23,132 nucleotides of DNA. Source: a virus. The stretch spans positions 1 through 23,132 of IMG/VR virus record IMGVR_UViG_3300018405_000064; one strand, 5' to 3'. The notes below the pieces were generated by a model, which saw only the letters and a program-made list of their open reading frames with translations, did no database searches and was not told the DNA's origin. Below, in pieces: positions 21,367 to 23,132 of this stretch; position 1 is the stretch's first letter, and every line of letters begins with the position of its first letter. A program made the translations under genes and the position numbers.

Positions 21367-21390
21367 AATATATTGCTCATTTGTTCATTG
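21367..21390 (-). promoter_or_regulatory. Weak candidate for the late promoter (pR'-like)
   Basis: A -10-like TATATT (21372-21367) overlaps the end of the Q-type gene, upstream of both leader terminators, where a lambdoid pR' would lie. No good -35 is seen at 16-18 nt; TTGCAT is at 20 nt. Placement is the main support. Confidence 0.3.
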
Positions 21391-21885
21391 AAATGCAAGC
21401 ACGTTATGACTATTTTTTGCAATTTTCCTCACACTTTCGCGATCGTTAAACGCATTTTGCAGCGGCTGGTACAGGCAGAAGAGCGCCGCGTTGATAACCT
21501 GCTTAACTTCCCGGCGGATGGTTGAAATGCTCGGGTGCTTATACTGGTTTCCGGCGCGTGTCTTCATCAGGCGAGGTTTGCTCACAGCATGCTGCCATGA
21601 GGCGATCCTTATCTCGCTTGAGTTACAGACGTAATAGGCAAAAATTACCTTCCATGCGTTCTCATCTACGTCTTTCAGGTAATGCCGGATAACGGCATCA
21701 ATCAGCATCCCGTCATCATCGCTGCATACAGGCCTTGATGGTGCTTGCGGTTCAACCGTGGCCATGAATTTGGCAATCATATTTATCATCGCCTTGTCTA
21801 TCTTCCCTGTCTGGCACCATGCGCCCCAAAGCTGGAGCCACTGATCTATCCACTGGTGCTGTTCGTTGGTTAATTCCAGTTTCAT
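21385..21885 (-). CDS. Q-type late antiterminator (DUF1133-like)
   Basis: A 166-residue protein. Features match DUF1133-type antiterminators of lambdoid phages: WLQLWGAWCQTGKIDKAMIN near the start, then SDDDGMLIDAVIRHYLKD and a helix-turn-helix-like end region (YKHPSISTIRREVKQVINAA). It would load on RNA polymerase at the late promoter and make it read through the leader terminators and the many hairpins further down. ATG 21885 overlaps the ylcG-like stop as ATGA. The leader with its terminators follows directly, as in lambda. Confidence 0.82.
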   Translation of the reverse strand: MKLELTNEQHQWIDQWLQLWGAWCQTGKIDKAMINMIAKFMATVEPQAPSRPVCSDDDGMLIDAVIRHYLKDVDENAWKVIFAYYVCNSSEIRIASWQHAVSKPRLMKTRAGNQYKHPSISTIRREVKQVINAALFCLYQPLQNAFNDRESVRKIAKNSHNVLAFQ

Positions 21886-22022
21886 GCTTTCTCTCCCAGG
21901 GTCTGATAGATGCGAATGAAATTCTTGAGAATGCGGTAGTCAACCAGTACGGTGCCGCTGCTGCGTAAAAGACGGAGCTTTATCCAGCGGTCGCGGATGC
22001 GTTCGATAACGTCACGGCTCAT
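21882..22022 (-). CDS. ylcG: YlcG-like small protein
   Basis: A 46-residue ORF tied to both neighbours by ATGA overlaps. The segment IRDRWIKLRLLRSSGTVLVD followed by YRILKN is very close, from memory, to E. coli YlcG of the cryptic DLP12 prophage, including the conserved RWxxLRLxR and DYRILKN parts. It is basic and helical. Function unknown; genes of this kind lie just before Q in many lambdoid phages. Confidence 0.8.
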   Translation of the reverse strand: MSRDVIERIRDRWIKLRLLRSSGTVLVDYRILKNFIRIYQTLGEKA

Positions 22023-22402
22023 TCGTCAACCCTCTCGTTCTGCCAGAGAGGAAGTGGAGACTTATCCCCGGCACGGCGAATTCGGGACTTTGCGTTCTTC
22101 TCAATCTGAATGAGTTTCTCGATGTTCTGGCGGCGCTGCTTTTCTTCCCGTCGGAGATATTTCACGCTCTCCATGTAGCGAGACTCCTGGTCACAGAGCG
22201 TCATCAAGAAGTCAAAAGGTTCGATCAATGTTTCGCACTTCCTGCAGCGTAAGGTCCGGTCCTTTTCGTTAACCCAAACGGTGGAGTGCAGACACATCAC
22301 CTTCTTACCTTCGCGCTGAATAACGAGCCCATCCTGCAGGTCGTTATTCTTCGCTGGGAAAGCTATAACCTTTCCCAGTTCAATTTCGGTTTCTGTGCTC
22401 AT
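22019..22402 (-). CDS. Small zinc-ribbon nin-region protein
   Basis: A 127-residue protein between ninG and the ylcG-like gene, with ATGA overlaps on both sides. C37, H39, C53 and C56 (VMCLHSTVWVN; RCRKCETL) form a likely zinc knuckle. The C-terminal half is a basic coiled coil (RREEKQRRQNIEKLIQIEKN). The mix suggests nucleic-acid binding, but no function is known to me. Confidence 0.75.
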   Translation of the reverse strand: MSTETEIELGKVIAFPAKNNDLQDGLVIQREGKKVMCLHSTVWVNEKDRTLRCRKCETLIEPFDFLMTLCDQESRYMESVKYLRREEKQRRQNIEKLIQIEKNAKSRIRRAGDKSPLPLWQNERVDE

Positions 22403-22980
22403 GCAGCCTCCCGTTGTTTTATGAGCGCACGGCGTAGCGCGCTGTAATGGCGCCTGATGCCTTCCAGTTCTTCGATGGTGTATCGGTGAGGGGTGTTGTT
22501 GTTTTCGAGCGCCTCGACGCGCTCAGTGCCGATTTTCTCTACCAGGCCGATGCGGTACTGCTGCTGGTTGCCCGACAGCTGCACGTTGCAGTGATGGCAC
22601 TGCTTATTGATATTGTCTTCGTTGTAGCGCAGGTGCGATGCCTTGCCGCGGGAACGGTAATGTCCTGCTTCCCATTGGACCGTTTCGAATGTGCCGCAGC
22701 TGATGCACGGCAGGTCAAAGTCCCGCTCGCGAATGTAGTCATTAACGACGCGCTGGGTCATGTCTTCCCAGTGCCGGAGAGGTTTCACAGCTGCTTTGCG
22801 CTTCCGCCAGGCCGCGCGCTCTTTCTTCTCTTTCGCCTGGGCCTGCTTCTCTCGCTTCTTCTCCAGTTCCTGCATGGCAAATTCTGCCCCATGCTCAGGG
22901 CAGCACCAGCGCTGATTTTCAAAGGCCGCGGTAAACTTCGCCCGGCAGATTTTGCACCGCCGTTGAGTTCGGTTAAGCAT
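22399..22980 (-). CDS. ninG: NinG (Rap) recombination protein
   Basis: A 193-residue protein matching lambda NinG. It has an N-terminal zinc finger ([18 protein letters not shown]), a Lys/Glu-rich coiled region, and a C-terminal treble-clef part ([34 protein letters not shown]) like that of the lambda protein. ATG 22980 is chosen; the GTG codons before it are less likely. In lambda the protein is a structure-specific endonuclease that helps recombination between partly matched DNA. It overlaps the phosphatase gene by 8 bases. Confidence 0.92.
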   Translation of the reverse strand: MLNRTQRRCKICRAKFTAAFENQRWCCPEHGAEFAMQELEKKREKQAQAKEKKERAAWRKRKAAVKPLRHWEDMTQRVVNDYIRERDFDLPCISCGTFETVQWEAGHYRSRGKASHLRYNEDNINKQCHHCNVQLSGNQQQYRIGLVEKIGTERVEALENNNTPHRYTIEELEGIRRHYSALRRALIKQREAA

Positions 22981-23132
22981 GACCACCACCCTGCACCTTC
23001 AGCAAAGTCAGGCAGCCACCAAACACCGCGCCGGTATCAATATAAATCTGGTTCGCGTATTTGAGCAGCTGACGCGCCGGAGTATGCTCGAAAAGAAACA
23101 GCTGTGCACAGATAATCTCCAGCCCGATGCAG
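22973..23132 (-). CDS. Ser/Thr protein phosphatase, C-terminal end (partial)
   Basis: The window begins inside this gene; about 53 codons are visible before TAA at 22975-22973. The end reads [10 protein letters not shown] then [20 protein letters not shown], which matches the C-terminus of lambda-type PPP-family phosphatases (His-Thr-Pro, then IDTGAVFGG). The rest lies beyond the right edge. It is a nin-region gene in lambda. Confidence 0.85.
   Translation of the reverse strand, partial: CIGLEIICAQLFLFEHTPARQLLKYANQIYIDTGAVFGGCLTLLKVQGGGHA

Noticed and set aside
1-23132. CRISPR arrays, tRNA genes, rRNA genes, insertion sequences
   Set aside because: None seen on reading both strands: no repeat-spacer pattern, no cloverleaf-like segment and no transposase.

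Overview
The window looks like the late region of a temperate lambdoid siphophage (tailed phage with a long non-contractile tail), probably integrated in the chromosome of an enterobacterium. Klebsiella or a close relative is the best guess. That guess rests on protein resemblance recalled from memory (NinG, YlcG, a lambda-type holin with the Met-Lys-Met start, Rz/Rz1, a DUF2280 small terminase, a DUF1073-type portal, a DUF2213 protease/scaffold). No search was run. The window holds no integrase, repressor, replication gene or host gene, so it cannot show whether this is a prophage or a free phage genome.

Nearly everything is on the minus strand and reads from right to left. Region 1 (23132-21385) is the end of the delayed-early nin region: the tail end of a Ser/Thr phosphatase gene, ninG, a zinc-ribbon gene, a 46-codon ylcG-like gene and a Q-type antiterminator gene. 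The last four are chained by 4-nt ATGA overlaps. Region 2 (21384-21036) is a non-coding late leader with two related terminators, the expected site of Q action. Region 3 (21035-19633) is the lysis cassette: holin with dual start, GH24 endolysin, Rz with embedded Rz1, and a 45-codon hydrophobic ORF. Region 4 (19632-14227) holds a non-coding gap, a metallopeptidase-like gene, the two terminase subunits, the portal and a minor head protein. Region 5 (14124-8425) holds an HNH endonuclease inserted among head genes, the protease/scaffold, a decoration-type protein, the major capsid and the head-tail connector genes. Region 6 (8366-1) holds the tail tube with an Ig-like domain, the tail assembly chaperone, the tape measure and the first tail-tip genes.

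The tail module is interrupted by accessory (moron-type) genes. Between chaperone and tape measure (6726-4744) lie a GNAT-like gene, a 57-codon basic ORF, a lipoprotein gene and one plus-strand gene for a winged-helix-like protein. Several have promoter-like sites of their own. Beyond the tape measure, a terminator-bounded segment (949-524) carries two well-formed genes on opposite strands over the same 210 bases.

Expression logic inferred from the layout: many small hairpin-plus-T-tract terminators facing the minus strand sit between essential structural genes. Late transcription therefore probably has to be made terminator-resistant by the Q-type protein. In a lysogen the same terminators would insulate the few genes with their own promoters.
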